From IMG/VR virus record IMGVR_UViG_3300008108_000097, positions 1 through 45,769 of that record: a DNA stretch of 45,769 nucleotides; one strand, 5' to 3'. Positions 33,337 to 40,990 of this stretch are shown here, piece by piece. The notes under the pieces were generated by a model that had not been told where the DNA came from, searched no databases, and worked only from the letters and a program-made list of their open reading frames with translations. Origin of the DNA: a virus. The position numbers and the translations under genes were made by a program. The number at the start of each line of letters is the position of its first letter. Position 1 is the first letter of the stretch.

Positions 33337-34128
33337 CCTAAGTAGCGTATTTTTCTTAACTGCTTCTTTCAAAACATTTAAGTGAATGTCTATTGTGTTT
33401 GCGTAATACAATAAGGCACTAGTATCTTTTGGAAAACACATGCCTCCAAATCCATATTGGCCATCCGGCCCTGGTACTTGTGTATGACTGATGCCAATTC
33501 TATTGTCCATAGAAATCATTCGACGTACCTTATTCCAATTATATCCGTTATGCTCTGCAATAGCTGCCAACTCATTCATAAACACTACTTTAGTAGATAA
33601 GAAACTATTAATAGCATATTTTACCAAACTGGCTTCTCCGATAGAACAGTGAACAATATCAGCTTGAGCTTTAGTATATCGAATGATACGTTCAGCTTCA
33701 TGCTGATATGCTAATACATTACCGCCTATAATAGCCCAGTTTTCTTTTGCATAATCTGCACTGGCATTGGCAGCAGTTAAAAACTCCGGAATGTGTACTA
33801 AGTTAGGATACTGATTACCTAATCGTTCATATACGTCGGGTGTTGCAGTTACTTTACTGATAATAACCCCTTTGTAGTCTTTAAGATTAGCTAATACACT
33901 TTCTAGGATATCTGTGTTACAAGATCCATCAAGACTTTGCGGACTAGGAACGCAGACAAAGATGCCCTCAGCATCCATTATTTCTTTGTAAGTTCCGATA
34001 TATCCTTTTGACGGATCATTGTCGATACATATTCTTTCAAATCCAGCGTAGTGTTCTCGAATAGCTTCGCCTACAAATCCTAAGCCTATAAATCCAAGTT
34101 TAGGCATATCAATATCTAATGTCATCAT
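33319..34128 (-). CDS. Short UDP-glucose dehydrogenase-type protein lacking C-terminal domain
   Basis: The 269-residue protein has the NAD site KLGFIGLGFVGEAI, a VCVPSPQ turn, SLVKYAINSF with the conserved Lys, and the catalytic cysteine in GFGGMCFPKDTSALL (Cys near 232). It is only two-thirds as long as typical members (about 400) and ends soon after the cysteine, so the C-terminal UDP-sugar domain is missing. A NAD-dependent two-step oxidation would need that half, so it either acts with a partner or has another role. It overlaps the upstream gene by four bases (ATGA). Confidence 0.75.
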   Translation of the reverse strand: MMTLDIDMPKLGFIGLGFVGEAIREHYAGFERICIDNDPSKGYIGTYKEIMDAEGIFVCVPSPQSLDGSCNTDILESVLANLKDYKGVIISKVTATPDVYERLGNQYPNLVHIPEFLTAANASADYAKENWAIIGGNVLAYQHEAERIIRYTKAQADIVHCSIGEASLVKYAINSFLSTKVVFMNELAAIAEHNGYNWNKVRRMISMDNRIGISHTQVPGPDGQYGFGGMCFPKDTSALLYYANTIDIHLNVLKEAVKKNTLLRLQKPK

Positions 34129-34313
34129 ACAGTTATAATATCTTTCTTATGTTGCATTCTCTGTTTTCTGCATTCCTCTTTTACTTTAGGAGGAATATCA
34201 GGATGCCACTCAGCCATTCCACAATCGTAGATTCTACCCTCAGGAAAAGGAATAAGAAAAAGCAACAGTACCCAAATTACTGTTGCCGCAAATGCGCCCA
34301 GTGCATATTTCAT
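34125..34313 (-). CDS. Small membrane protein
   Basis: This 62-residue protein has one N-terminal hydrophobic segment (MKYALGAFAATVIWVLLLFL) followed by a charged soluble tail with CGMAEWHPDIPPK, a typical single-pass inner-membrane protein. The 62-residue size and its operon position fit a small phage takeover or holin-like factor, but it has no holin motif. It overlaps neighbours by four bases on each side. Confidence 0.6.
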   Translation of the reverse strand: MKYALGAFAATVIWVLLLFLIPFPEGRIYDCGMAEWHPDIPPKVKEECRKQRMQHKKDIITV

Positions 34314-34558
34314 TGCAATGTTCTTTTTCCTTGACCGTTAATATTGTCTAAGCCAGTTATTAATTTTTCAGCAAATTCTGGGTCTTCTTCAGTTAACTCG
34401 TCAAGATCAAGAGCTTTAGCGTTTTCAAATAATTCTCCAGATTCTGCCATTCTCTGAATTTCAGACATAAGTTCATTAAGTTCTTCTTGAGTGCCTTCAA
34501 AACTATCGAAACAGCCAGGTGCAAAGATAATTTCAGGAGTTTTCTTTTCGTCAGTCAT
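34310..34558 (-). CDS. Acidic small conserved phage protein
   Basis: This 82-residue protein contains EIIFAPGCFDSFEGTQEELN followed by an acidic helix (ELMSEIQRMAESGELF) and a DPEF pattern. The 'APGCFDxFEGTQEEL' motif is one I associate with T4-like marine phages, with no assigned function. It is acidic and helical and so could bind another protein. Overlaps of 4 and 8 bases lie on its two sides. Confidence 0.65.
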   Translation of the reverse strand: MTDEKKTPEIIFAPGCFDSFEGTQEELNELMSEIQRMAESGELFENAKALDLDELTEEDPEFAEKLITGLDNINGQGKRTLQ

Positions 34559-34919
34559 AAGTGCCTTTTACACGTTCAAACGTTTTATATTTTTCCAAAG
34601 CATTGATATAATCATCAAACTTTTTCTTTAAGCTAGGATACTTAGCTTCTAGTGTAACATCTCTTTCTGGAATTGCCAAGACTTTTTCAATTGTTTTTAG
34701 CCGTTCTTCTAAGTCTTGTCCGTTAAGCACCATTTTACCTTTAACTTCTAGCGTAGCAGGGTCCCCGCTTACCTTCATTATTCCGTCGCCTATGGTATAG
34801 TTAGGTGACGTAGCCCAAGTAGTGCCGTTTGATCCGCTCGTTAAAAATTGTCCAGCTGTACCACTGGTAGTATATGTATAATTAGTTGATGGGTTTACGA
34901 CTTTGTAGGTATTGGTCAT
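34551..34919 (-). CDS. Small virion-like protein with fibre-type N-terminus
   Basis: This 122-residue protein has the low-complexity Thr/Ser/Gly/Asn N-terminus (YTYTTSGTAGQFLTSGSNG, then TTWATSPNYTI), the pattern used in fibre and adhesion proteins, and a C-terminal coiled coil (LEERLKTIEKVLAI, then KKKFDDYINALEKYK). It may be a minor virion component or a fibre assembly protein, misplaced among early genes. It overlaps the cupin gene by 38 bases, more than usual here. Confidence 0.55.
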   Translation of the reverse strand: MTNTYKVVNPSTNYTYTTSGTAGQFLTSGSNGTTWATSPNYTIGDGIMKVSGDPATLEVKGKMVLNGQDLEERLKTIEKVLAIPERDVTLEAKYPSLKKKFDDYINALEKYKTFERVKGTYD

Positions 34920-35361
34920 TGTGTATCCATTTATTCTTTACGAGAAATCCCCACTCTCGTTTTTGAGGACCTGGCATAAACAGTGTCCAACATTCTACGT
35001 TAGGATCTAACTCAATCCTGTGATAACTATTAGCACTACAAATACGAAAATGACCAGGAGCTCTCCACACTGCAATCTCGCCAATTTTTTCGCTTTTGTT
35101 GTTAAATTGAGGAAGCCATTCATAATATCCGCCTTTTAGTATTAGAGTAGCGTAAGGCCATGGATGATCATGCACATCATCGGGATCTGATTTAAGGAAC
35201 TTGTGCAAAAAGATATTAAAGGGGAAGTGCTTTCTATCTTTAAGAAACAGGTAATAACGTTCGAGGTAAGGCTCATTTGATTCTCTATCTAATACAATTC
35301 GTTTTCTGCCTAGTCTTTCCATTAACTGAAAAAACTTATTTTTCATCTTTTGGATTATCAT
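34882..35361 (-). CDS. Cupin-fold protein
   Basis: The 159-residue protein is called from ATG 35361, which has AAAGGA five bases upstream. It contains DDVHDHPWPYATLILKGGYY, a classical cupin motif 1 with two His in HDH and a Gly-rich turn, then FRICSANSYHRIEL, where YHR corresponds to motif 2. It probably binds a metal; activity (isomerase, dioxygenase or binding) is unknown. It sits between a GT-B gene and sugar-metabolism genes, so a sugar epimerase or isomerase role is possible. Confidence 0.65.
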   Translation of the reverse strand: MIIQKMKNKFFQLMERLGRKRIVLDRESNEPYLERYYLFLKDRKHFPFNIFLHKFLKSDPDDVHDHPWPYATLILKGGYYEWLPQFNNKSEKIGEIAVWRAPGHFRICSANSYHRIELDPNVECWTLFMPGPQKREWGFLVKNKWIHNDQYLQSRKPIN

Positions 35362-35746
35362 AATCATCCTTTACAAGTGTATATACAGTTTGAAAGTTAC
35401 GCAGTGCAATTTCTAATCCGGGATATTTTTTACACATGTCCTGCACACGTTGCCAATCTGGAAACGAATCAATCCATTCTTCTGCATCACCCCAGTTAAA
35501 CTGATAATCAGTGTTAAGCGTAATAGTATCGTTTATTGAATAAGATGATCCTACAGCACCACCGCTTGTCAGTGTTATAGTATTCATACTATTCATACTA
35601 TTCATCGATGATGCTGTAGTATACGATCCTATTCCACTGTATGTAGGAATAGTAATATCTCCTACTACAACATCATCTGATAATATTATAGTAACATCAT
35701 TAAACAAATCGTTTGATGAGGTTGGTTGCTGAGAAGAATTGCTCAT
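35336..35746 (-). CDS. Hypothetical protein with Ser/Thr-rich N-terminus
   Basis: This 136-residue protein has a low-complexity N-terminal half with a repeated Met-Asn-Ser (three times) and STTT-type runs, and a C-terminal segment EEWIDSFPDWQRVQDMCKKY with a following helix. I associate that ending with phage proteins of fibre-related type. The repeated part is encoded by a 9-base tandem repeat. It overlaps the GT-B gene at its start by 47 bases, so it is likely translated from a coupled message. Confidence 0.5.
   Translation of the reverse strand: MSNSSQQPTSSNDLFNDVTIILSDDVVVGDITIPTYSGIGSYTTASSMNSMNSMNTITLTSGGAVGSSYSINDTITLNTDYQFNWGDAEEWIDSFPDWQRVQDMCKKYPGLEIALRNFQTVYTLVKDDYDNPKDEK
35580..35604 (-). 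repeat. 9-base tandem repeat coding Met-Asn-Ser
   Basis: Read on the plus strand, three near-perfect units of TATTCATAC occur in a row. They encode the MNSMNSMNT stretch. Because the unit is a multiple of three, slippage would change length but not frame. Confidence 0.65.
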
Positions 35747-36755
35747 GTAATGATTCCACTTGTTTTTGTATTTGCGGCAATCTAGTATTGTAGTAATCCA
35801 TATGTGTCATAATAGCACGACAAATGTCAGGACGATATACTGTATATGCATCATAACTTTCAGTCCATTTACTTGGATATTTGAATGTGTCAAATGCCAT
35901 TTCACTGTAGCTGAGTCTATCAGGCACCATAGGAATAGCATCTACAATAGCACCTTCATACCAGCTAATACCTAATGTTTCTTGCAAGTTAGCACTAAAC
36001 ACCATTTTAGCTTCACCTAACAGTGTATGATACTCATGCTTAGTAAGTTGTTTATCTTGACAAACAACAAACTCGTATTGTGGCAGATGTTTAGCTAAGT
36101 CTCTAAAAATTTCAACTTGCTTCTCTGGAGCAATACGGTGCGGAAACAAGATCATGTCTCGTTTCTTCATGCCTTTATAAGGTGCAAGAGTATCTTGCAT
36201 ATATTCCATAGGCCAGCCTGTACGCACAACTTTGTTGCCAAAATATGCTAAGTTCTCGTCACTAAACAAGTTCTTAAAGAACATGTCAATGTGAAAATCT
36301 GTAGCAAAGTAGTTATGATCAAACGCATGATAAAAACTCTTCTCAGCGTGTCTAACCCAAGGCTTGTCTCCTACTAGTCGTCCTAAAAAGTCTTGAGGAT
36401 CATAACTGCCAGCATGCCATAAGCCGTGTGTAACGACTGGAATGCCCAGCAGTTCGCTCATGTACTTGAGATTGATGATGCCAGGATGCCAAGCATCAGT
36501 AAATATGAAGTGATCATTGGCGCAAATGCTTCCGTTGCAAAATAAGCGACCGATCTGCTCCACCTGTGCTGACTTATATATGTTGGTACCACCAAAATTA
36601 AGGAAAGCGCCAGGAGTAGTGGCAGAAGGAATATCTTCAGGGCCAGAAATAACTTGAACATTGTGTCCTGCTTTCTTAAGTAGATCAGGTACATGAATCT
36701 TCCATTGACCCGTGTACCTTGATTCCACCGCCTCTAAGTCGACGATGTAGATCAT
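35700..36755 (-). CDS. GT-B-type glycosyltransferase in the replication operon
   Basis: The 351-residue protein is called from ATG 36755, three bases after the upstream stop; a longer frame exists but lies in that gene. The C-terminal Rossmann half shows KRDMILFPHRIAPEKQVEIF (donor-site HRxxPEKQ), VVCQDKQLT and ETLGISWYEGAIVDAIPMVP, the E-x7-E type pattern of GT4-like GT-B enzymes. The N-terminal half reads MIYIVDLEAVESRYTGQWK and HIFTDAWHPGI. It would use a nucleotide-sugar donor. Its place among base-modification genes, not the glycan island, makes DNA glucosylation or base decoration a possibility. Confidence 0.7.
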   Translation of the reverse strand: MIYIVDLEAVESRYTGQWKIHVPDLLKKAGHNVQVISGPEDIPSATTPGAFLNFGGTNIYKSAQVEQIGRLFCNGSICANDHFIFTDAWHPGIINLKYMSELLGIPVVTHGLWHAGSYDPQDFLGRLVGDKPWVRHAEKSFYHAFDHNYFATDFHIDMFFKNLFSDENLAYFGNKVVRTGWPMEYMQDTLAPYKGMKKRDMILFPHRIAPEKQVEIFRDLAKHLPQYEFVVCQDKQLTKHEYHTLLGEAKMVFSANLQETLGISWYEGAIVDAIPMVPDRLSYSEMAFDTFKYPSKWTESYDAYTVYRPDICRAIMTHMDYYNTRLPQIQKQVESLHEQFFSATNLIKRFV

Positions 36756-36756
36756 A

Positions 36757-37023
36757 TTAACGCTGATAGTTTCGATTTTGTCCGTTGCCGCTGCGATTGT
36801 ATTCGCCTCTTGGCTTGCGATCACCATTCCATGGACGCTTTGGACGATTGGCGTGATAGAAGTTGTTCCAAACTTGGCTGTCTCTGTTGTAGAGATTGGC
36901 CTCGTTAAACTCGCAAAGTTCAAAGCGACAGAAGTCTTTAAACTTTTCCAAATCGTCAAAGATCTTAACGATGTCGGGACGATTTTCAAAGTAGTTAACG
37001 TCTTTGTAATTATTCTTAGCCAT
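36757..37023 (-). CDS. Small basic-tailed conserved phage protein
   Basis: The 88-residue protein is called from ATG 37023 because AAAGGA lies just upstream; the longer frame reaches into the QueD-like gene. The core (NYFENRPDIVKIFDDLEKFK, then FCRFELCEFNEANLYN) is helical and is followed by an Arg/Asn/Gly-rich tail, typical of RNA- or DNA-binding disordered ends. I recall close relatives in T4-like cyanophages without assigned function. It lies between the QueD-like and GT-B genes. Confidence 0.65.
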   Translation of the reverse strand: MAKNNYKDVNYFENRPDIVKIFDDLEKFKDFCRFELCEFNEANLYNRDSQVWNNFYHANRPKRPWNGDRKPRGEYNRSGNGQNRNYQR

Positions 37024-37036
37024 TATAGCTTTCCTT

Positions 37037-37432
37037 TTAATACTTAATAAATGAACCATTTTCTCCGTCTTCGGAGACCTCAATCCAAACCTCACGGTCT
37101 GGATACCTTGCTGAGATTTGAGCGTGTAAGTCATCACTCATCATCTCGCAACTTTTATAATCTAACGACAATACACCTTGGTCGCTAGAATACAATTTTT
37201 CAAGCCACCGCTTGAATTGAATGAACTCCACGTCTCTGTCGTTATGCGTAACAGATAGCCACACCCTAAAGTGAAAGATATGGCGATGGGGAGTAGCCAA
37301 AAACGAAACGTCATATTCATCTCCTGTTGCTAAATTGGGATCAGTTGCCGCTGCCGGATATTTGTGAATGCCTTCTTTACGAAAGGTCACCCAGATCATT
37401 TTATTAGGTCGAATATCTTGTTTGATAATCAT
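37037..37432 (-). CDS. QueD-like 6-carboxy-tetrahydropterin synthase (T-fold)
   Basis: The 131-residue protein fits the shape of the 6-pyruvoyl-tetrahydropterin synthase family: ATPHRHIFHFRVWLSV carries the paired zinc-binding His (HRHxxHF), then DVEFIQFKRWLEKLY, a LDYKSCEMMSDDLHAQI segment corresponding to the 'pTxEnlA' helix, and WIEVSEDGENGSF at the end with the substrate-binding Glu. It would turn dihydroneopterin triphosphate (from FolE) into 6-carboxy-tetrahydropterin, the QueE substrate. The call rests on motif order and on pathway context; the sequence is diverged from bacterial QueD, so it is given no symbol. Confidence 0.65.
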   Translation of the reverse strand: MIIKQDIRPNKMIWVTFRKEGIHKYPAAATDPNLATGDEYDVSFLATPHRHIFHFRVWLSVTHNDRDVEFIQFKRWLEKLYSSDQGVLSLDYKSCEMMSDDLHAQISARYPDREVWIEVSEDGENGSFIKY

Positions 37433-37632
37433 TTAAGTAAGCCTTCGCATAATACTGCAATTTCTTTATCAGTCATAAAAAACTGATAGGTTGAAGTTAA
37501 GTCTGCTTCCCCATCTTTGTTTTTAGATTCTTGAATAAATTCAATAGCGTTCAAGTCTGCTGGAGTTTTACATTTCCAGCTTTTTACTTTTAGTTTAAAT
37601 CCGGCATTATCTTTAACAACAAATTCTTTCAT
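37429..37632 (-). CDS. Hypothetical protein
   Basis: This 67-residue protein is MKEFVVKDNAGFKLKVKSWK followed by a helix and a second strand (STYQFFMTDKEIAVLCEGLL). It is small and alpha/beta, without a motif. It overlaps both neighbours by four bases, so it is expressed with the QueD-like and 37629-38141 genes. Function unknown. Confidence 0.6.
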   Translation of the reverse strand: MKEFVVKDNAGFKLKVKSWKCKTPADLNAIEFIQESKNKDGEADLTSTYQFFMTDKEIAVLCEGLLK

Positions 37633-38141
37633 TTGATAATCTCATCATTCTTATATTGTGACCAGTCTGTGAACTTACTACGATCCATTAGTGTATGTAG
37701 ACTGTGGGACCACACACCGGGATTAGTTGCCTTAAAATCTTTATCATCGATTTTAAGCATTGTATTATAATTCCATAATTTTACATAAGGAATTGGCACT
37801 CTTATTTGCGGAATAAAATTATCGTGTTCGCAAAGACCGCTTTCATGAAATTCTTCTACTTGATTGATAGGAATATCTAATGAACAGAGATAATCTTTGT
37901 CTAAGAAGAAACGTATCATTTCTTCCCAAGCCTTGTGCTCTTCATAAGTTTGCGGATTGTAACTGTGATTAGCACCAAAAAAGATATGTTCACATCCTTG
38001 CAAATTTAATGCAATGTGTTCAACAGGTTGTACACCTGTAACAAAGAGAGTTTTCTTCCCGTATGCAGGAGTGTGCTCAATTTCAATGCCAGTGAAAAAG
38101 ATAATATTGTCGGCTCGGCCTGTGCCGTAATCACGCTTCAT
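37629..38141 (-). CDS. Conserved phage protein of unknown function next to dpdA-like gene
   Basis: The 170-residue protein starts MKRDYGTGRADNIIFFTG and contains EHTPAYGKKTLFVTGVQPVE, CEHIFFGANHSYNP and ATNPGVWSHSLHTLMDRSKF. I remember this whole pattern from T4-like marine phages, always annotated as hypothetical. The invariant GTGRADN, FGANHSY and NPGVWSH suggest an enzyme active site. Its constant closeness to deazaguanine genes here makes it a candidate for an unknown step of that pathway, such as a stand-in for QueC, but no PP-loop SGGxDS is present. Overlaps of 4 and 11 bases. Confidence 0.7.
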   Translation of the reverse strand: MKRDYGTGRADNIIFFTGIEIEHTPAYGKKTLFVTGVQPVEHIALNLQGCEHIFFGANHSYNPQTYEEHKAWEEMIRFFLDKDYLCSLDIPINQVEEFHESGLCEHDNFIPQIRVPIPYVKLWNYNTMLKIDDKDFKATNPGVWSHSLHTLMDRSKFTDWSQYKNDEIIK

Positions 38142-38388
38142 TCTTCTTACCTTCTTCGTATTGTTTAATTAAACGAATTACTGGTTCCATACGTTCTTGA
38201 AATACATCAGGAGCAGCTTCAGAAACTCTAGTCATATCCCAAGTACTAGGAAAATGACGTAGAATACTGTGAGCTTCCCCTCGTACTGCTTTAGAAATAC
38301 GAGGGTAAGCTTTTTTATCATAGGCAATAGATTCTAAGAATCTCTTAGCCCACATCACAGCACGATATCTTTCGTCAGGTAGCGTCAT
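38131..38388 (-). CDS. BPSL0761-like small protein
   Basis: This 85-residue protein matches the small helical family I know as BPSL0761: MTLPDERYRAVMWAKRFLES, AVRGEAHSILRHFPSTWDM and a C-terminal helix. The function of the family is unknown, and members are found in bacteria and phages. It lies between the DpdA-like gene (14-base overlap) and the conserved hypothetical (11-base overlap). Confidence 0.65.
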   Translation of the reverse strand: MTLPDERYRAVMWAKRFLESIAYDKKAYPRISKAVRGEAHSILRHFPSTWDMTRVSEAAPDVFQERMEPVIRLIKQYEEGKKNEA

Positions 38389-40000
38389 TCTTTACAGCTT
38401 CTTCAAGTTCGTCAAGTTTGGATTCTTCTGCTTCAGTAAATTCTTCAGCATGTTCTAATTGTACAGGATCTTGTTCTACTATGTCAAACAGATTGGTAAA
38501 ATTGGCAGATGCATTAGTCATCTTTTTACCAGTGTTTCCTCTTGTGCCAATAATAGTATCAAAATATCTACGATAGTCTTCTACAATAGCCAATGCCGAA
38601 CCTTTGTCGTTGGCAGCAAAAATACTGTCAACAACATCCTTAAAGTAGATTCGACTGAACTTTTCTTGAACTAACATGCTAGGAATAATGCCGGCATCGT
38701 ATTGACGATTGGCTTCTTGCACAGCATTGATGTGACTCCAAACATTGTGACCCATTTGAATAGCATAGCTAAATGAATCCCAACTTGTTCGGTTACTGAC
38801 CTTGCCCAATTTGTTAACATCGGGCATCACAATCCAATCTGCAGGATTGTAAGGATCAGGATTCGTAACACCTGGCTTGACAGTGCCTGCACCGTAGATG
38901 CAAACGTCTTTCATCAGTACACCGTCCATTAAAGGACTTGTTTCAAAGTTTTTAAAGATACCGTCTTGTACTACTGCGTCTTGGAATAGTCTTGTGTCTG
39001 AGGCGTATTTTTTGTCATCAGCAGACGGCACCATTCGGTAGACCCATTTTTTACGATCTTCTGTTTCTGTTTGGATGTAGATCTGTCCGTTTGCTGTTGC
39101 CAAAAACGGTGAGGCGCAGTCAAAAGATATGGTAAAGTTTTCATTATGGTACTTTCTTACAGCTCGTTGAATATCAGTTAATAAAGTTGCCCACTCTAAC
39201 TTAGAGGTGCCCAGGAAGTGCATCCAATCTTGATGACCTTTTTCTAATAGGCCATCATATCGTAATTCCACAAGGCGTCTAAGCACCAAGTGTACATCGC
39301 ACATATTTTGTCCGCCCATTGACCAGCCATTGAAAGCACGGTCTCCGTAGATTTTAGTATCACAGTATTTTTTCATACGGTCATACCAATCATCGGCATC
39401 GGGATGATTCTCACCTTGCAGAACGTTTAAGAACTTGCAGTTGCCATTGCGATTGTTAATGAACCAATCGTTATTGATGTAAGTTCCTTGCACTGCTTCT
39501 GCGTAAGTAGTAATGCCGGTTGCTGCACGACCTGCCGGACTACGAGCAACCCATGCTGGAATATCCAACACCATGCCGTAGTCCATTAGTGTGTCCATCC
39601 AAGTAAGAACTTGTTCACGTTTCTTTTGTGCTTTAGGGCAATTAGGATCTTTCCAATCAGCAGGCCAAACACCTTTACCAATTTGGAAACCTCCTGAGTC
39701 ACCTAATACCCAACTTGTTGAACGATCACGATTACGGAACATGTCTTCGCTATCGTCTTGTTTAGTAAGATCTAAGTTAGCATGTCCTGCTGAATACAAA
39801 CAATGATCGTAATAAAACGCACCCTTGTCTGGTTCTAAATAGTTTAACGATTCTACGCCACTTTTAAAGCTTGCCGGTATACGTGCAGGATCTACATAAT
39901 TACCATATCGTTGTTTTCCGATAAAGGTACTGTAGAAACCTGACGTTGCTGGCAAGAAGTATGCGTAGTCGTTCTGTGCCGCTGTTAAATTACGATTCAA
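38375..40000 (-). CDS. DpdA-like tRNA-guanine-transglycosylase-related DNA transglycosylase
   Basis: The 541-residue protein contains WVLGDSGGFQIGKG near residues 97-110; DSGGFQ is the substrate-pocket motif of tRNA-guanine transglycosylases. It also has VLQGENHPDADDWYDRM and GWSMGGQN, resembling the base-exchange site of phage DpdA enzymes. DpdA proteins exchange guanine in DNA for a 7-deazaguanine. FolE, QueD-like and QueE genes nearby supply the base. The start is TTG at 40000, preceded by GGGG; no ATG in frame lies upstream within the gene's likely limits. It overlaps the DUF2061 gene by 11 bases. Confidence 0.8.
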   Translation of the reverse strand: MNRNLTAAQNDYAYFLPATSGFYSTFIGKQRYGNYVDPARIPASFKSGVESLNYLEPDKGAFYYDHCLYSAGHANLDLTKQDDSEDMFRNRDRSTSWVLGDSGGFQIGKGVWPADWKDPNCPKAQKKREQVLTWMDTLMDYGMVLDIPAWVARSPAGRAATGITTYAEAVQGTYINNDWFINNRNGNCKFLNVLQGENHPDADDWYDRMKKYCDTKIYGDRAFNGWSMGGQNMCDVHLVLRRLVELRYDGLLEKGHQDWMHFLGTSKLEWATLLTDIQRAVRKYHNENFTISFDCASPFLATANGQIYIQTETEDRKKWVYRMVPSADDKKYASDTRLFQDAVVQDGIFKNFETSPLMDGVLMKDVCIYGAGTVKPGVTNPDPYNPADWIVMPDVNKLGKVSNRTSWDSFSYAIQMGHNVWSHINAVQEANRQYDAGIIPSMLVQEKFSRIYFKDVVDSIFAANDKGSALAIVEDYRRYFDTIIGTRGNTGKKMTNASANFTNLFDIVEQDPVQLEHAEEFTEAEESKLDELEEAVKNDAT

Positions 40001-40196
40001 TTCGACCCCACTTTATTTTTAACCAAATTCTTTCGTGTATGTAATAATCAATACTCAAAAGGACATGCAATGCAGTGGCAAATCCAGTAGCACTGCTGAT
40101 ATCACCAGTGAACATATATGTCCAAAGAATAGTAAACAGCCAGGCAGTAATCCTGTACGTTACCATTCTTGTTATTGTTCTCTTTTTAGTTTCCAT
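39990..40196 (-). CDS. DUF2061 membrane protein
   Basis: This 68-residue protein fits DUF2061: RTITRMVTYRITAWLFTILW, TGDISSATGFATALHVLLS and DYYIHERIWLKIKWG, with two membrane helices and the conserved YYxHERxW ending. Members are small inner-membrane proteins of unknown function, common in marine bacteria and phages. The start follows the sliding clamp stop with a one-base overlap (TAATG). Confidence 0.85.
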   Translation of the reverse strand: METKKRTITRMVTYRITAWLFTILWTYMFTGDISSATGFATALHVLLSIDYYIHERIWLKIKWGRIES

Positions 40197-40927
40197 TACT
40201 TGCTCTGTGCTGGAAGAATGTAGTTGTATTCAGCAAGGCCAGAATCAACTGTAATTTGCATAGCGCCTGCATCAGCAATACGCATAGTCTTGTCACCGTC
40301 AAGATTTAAAATACTCATAACAGTAACAACAGGCCATGCCCAAGTTTGTTTTAATTTTCCAGTAATGCCAGCTTGGAATGTAAAGCTACCTGCGTGTGTA
40401 CTTGCATCTCCAAAGAAAAATACCAAGTTACCGTTTTCAACTTTGACTTGGAATACGTTTTCTTCACTGTGTGCTTGAGCTTGTAGTTTCAAACGCCCGA
40501 TACTTGCAATGTTAGGTGAAAATTCGATATCCCAAGTAGCACCTTTGAACTTAACGCTTTTAAGCTTTTCGTTAATGATATCACTGTTCATAAAGCGATA
40601 ATCGTTGACGAAGTCTTTTGCTGCATTTTCAAAGTGTAGACTAACAGGAATATCAACTCCGTTACGTTGTGCAATAACAACTTCAATTTTAGCATTTTCT
40701 TTGTACTCGGGATTCTTTAAATGCAAATTTAATTTATCCAAGTTAGGCATACCGAAAACACCTTGAAACTCTGCAACAGGAGTTTTTGTTTTGGCATTAA
40801 GAATAACGCTACGATCTTCGGCCATAGACTCGATAGAGGTAGTTCCGTTTTCGCCTGTAACTTTGACTAAAGGCAAAATACCTAAGTTGTGTGTATGTGC
40901 TACGATGTCTGTAAGAATATCTTTCAT
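40196..40927 (-). CDS. Sliding clamp (DNA polymerase accessory protein, gp45-like)
   Basis: The 243-residue protein is called from ATG 40927 (MKDILTDIVAHTHNLG), with AAGGAAA before it; an earlier in-frame ATG lies inside the polymerase gene and promoter. Its length fits T4 gp45 (228). It shows alternating strand/helix repeats with EDRSVILNAKTKTPVAEF and IANxGRLKLQA-like (read as IASIGRLKLQA) segments and ends KTMRIADAGAMQITVDSG... YNYILPAQSK. In T4 it tethers the polymerase and also activates late transcription. It lies directly downstream of the polymerase gene. Two promoters precede it, in line with the need for high amounts. Confidence 0.85.
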   Translation of the reverse strand: MKDILTDIVAHTHNLGILPLVKVTGENGTTSIESMAEDRSVILNAKTKTPVAEFQGVFGMPNLDKLNLHLKNPEYKENAKIEVVIAQRNGVDIPVSLHFENAAKDFVNDYRFMNSDIINEKLKSVKFKGATWDIEFSPNIASIGRLKLQAQAHSEENVFQVKVENGNLVFFFGDASTHAGSFTFQAGITGKLKQTWAWPVVTVMSILNLDGDKTMRIADAGAMQITVDSGLAEYNYILPAQSK

Positions 40928-40945
40928 TTTAATTTCCTTTAAGTG

Positions 40946-40990
40946 ATTATATTTAGATTTAGTATAAAAGTCAACAATTTTTATTGTCAA
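40946..40990 (-). promoter_or_regulatory. Tandem sigma70 promoters for the sliding clamp
   Basis: On the minus strand, distal promoter: TTGACA (40990-40985), 18-base spacer, TATACT (40966-40961). Proximal promoter: TTGACT (40974-40969), 17-base spacer, TATAAT (40951-40946). The distal -35 overlaps the polymerase stop codon. The two are interleaved, so both cannot be fully occupied at once. Confidence 0.75.

Noticed and set aside
37629-38141. QueC
   Set aside because: It lacks the SGGxDS PP-loop and the C-terminal zinc cysteines of QueC.
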